This document shows positions 5,397-5,475 of a stretch of 5,475 nucleotides of DNA, in pieces (positions within the stretch are counted from its first letter, which is position 1; every line of letters starts with the position of its first letter). Below the pieces are notes generated by a model, which was not told the DNA's origin, made no database searches, and saw only the letters and a program-made list of their open reading frames with translations. The translations under genes and the position numbers were made by a program. The stretch comes from an uncultured Acetatifactor sp. (GTDB taxonomy: Bacteria; Bacillota; Clostridia; Lachnospirales; Lachnospiraceae), in assembly GCA_910588225.1 (NCBI GenBank), contig CAJUQT010000092.1:1-5475 (forward strand). Direction: 5' to 3'.

Positions 5397-5475
5397 AAAT
5401 TTGTACTCCTCCTGCCTGGATTAATAACTTCTCGGAATCTTCAGCCCTTATTTCATGGTGCTTTCAGAACCTATT

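Larger units (their letters stand above)
5059..5475. other. Upstream region of the Sel1 operon
   Basis: No full-length gene is present in these 417 bases. From the operon outward they hold the ribosome binding site, a candidate promoter, two direct repeats, two palindromes, a 6-bp stem, and the small reading frame at 5310-5396. A different minus-strand frame is also open from 5302 to 5171 (43 codons) but lacks an ATG and a ribosome binding site. Nothing identifiable lies between 5414 and 5475. Confidence 0.6.

Overview
The window looks like chromosomal DNA of a low-to-mid-GC Gram-positive anaerobe, most likely a gut Clostridia/Lachnospiraceae-type organism. This is inferred from strong AGGAGG-type ribosome binding sites, TGG-TAGAAT style promoter sequence and the style of the proteins. 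I see no rRNA, tRNA, CRISPR array, transposase or phage gene.

Layout. Positions 1-441 carry no convincing intact gene, although one frame hints at a decayed reading frame. Two plus-strand genes follow: a small P-loop nucleotide kinase-like protein (442-957) and a GNAT-family N-acetyltransferase (1024-1509), 66 bases apart with no terminator between them. The convergent gap 1510-1784 holds a 135-bp sequence bounded by 16-bp near-perfect inverted arms, plus a second stem-loop. The rest of the window is read on the minus strand: a 760-residue protein with 19 gapless 36-residue Sel1-like repeats (2776-5058), followed 94 bases downstream by a 298-residue protein with one TPR-like hairpin and an otherwise unrecognised body (1785-2681). 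The upstream region 5059-5475 holds a candidate extended -10 promoter, a pair of direct repeats one helical turn apart, several palindromes, and a small reading frame with an excellent ribosome binding site.

How the genes may work together. The Sel1-repeat protein and the 298-residue protein are probably co-transcribed and could form one complex. Both contain helical-repeat (Sel1/TPR) elements and neither has an enzymatic motif I can recognise, so scaffold or adaptor roles are the safest reading. The kinase and acetyltransferase may be co-transcribed with each other, but nothing in the sequence links them to the repeat-protein operon except proximity. The kinase gene is visibly more AT-rich than the genes that follow. 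The best candidates for something undescribed are the Sel1/298-residue pair, the 135-bp inverted-repeat element and the interrupted small reading frame upstream of the Sel1 gene. None can be proven from this sequence alone.
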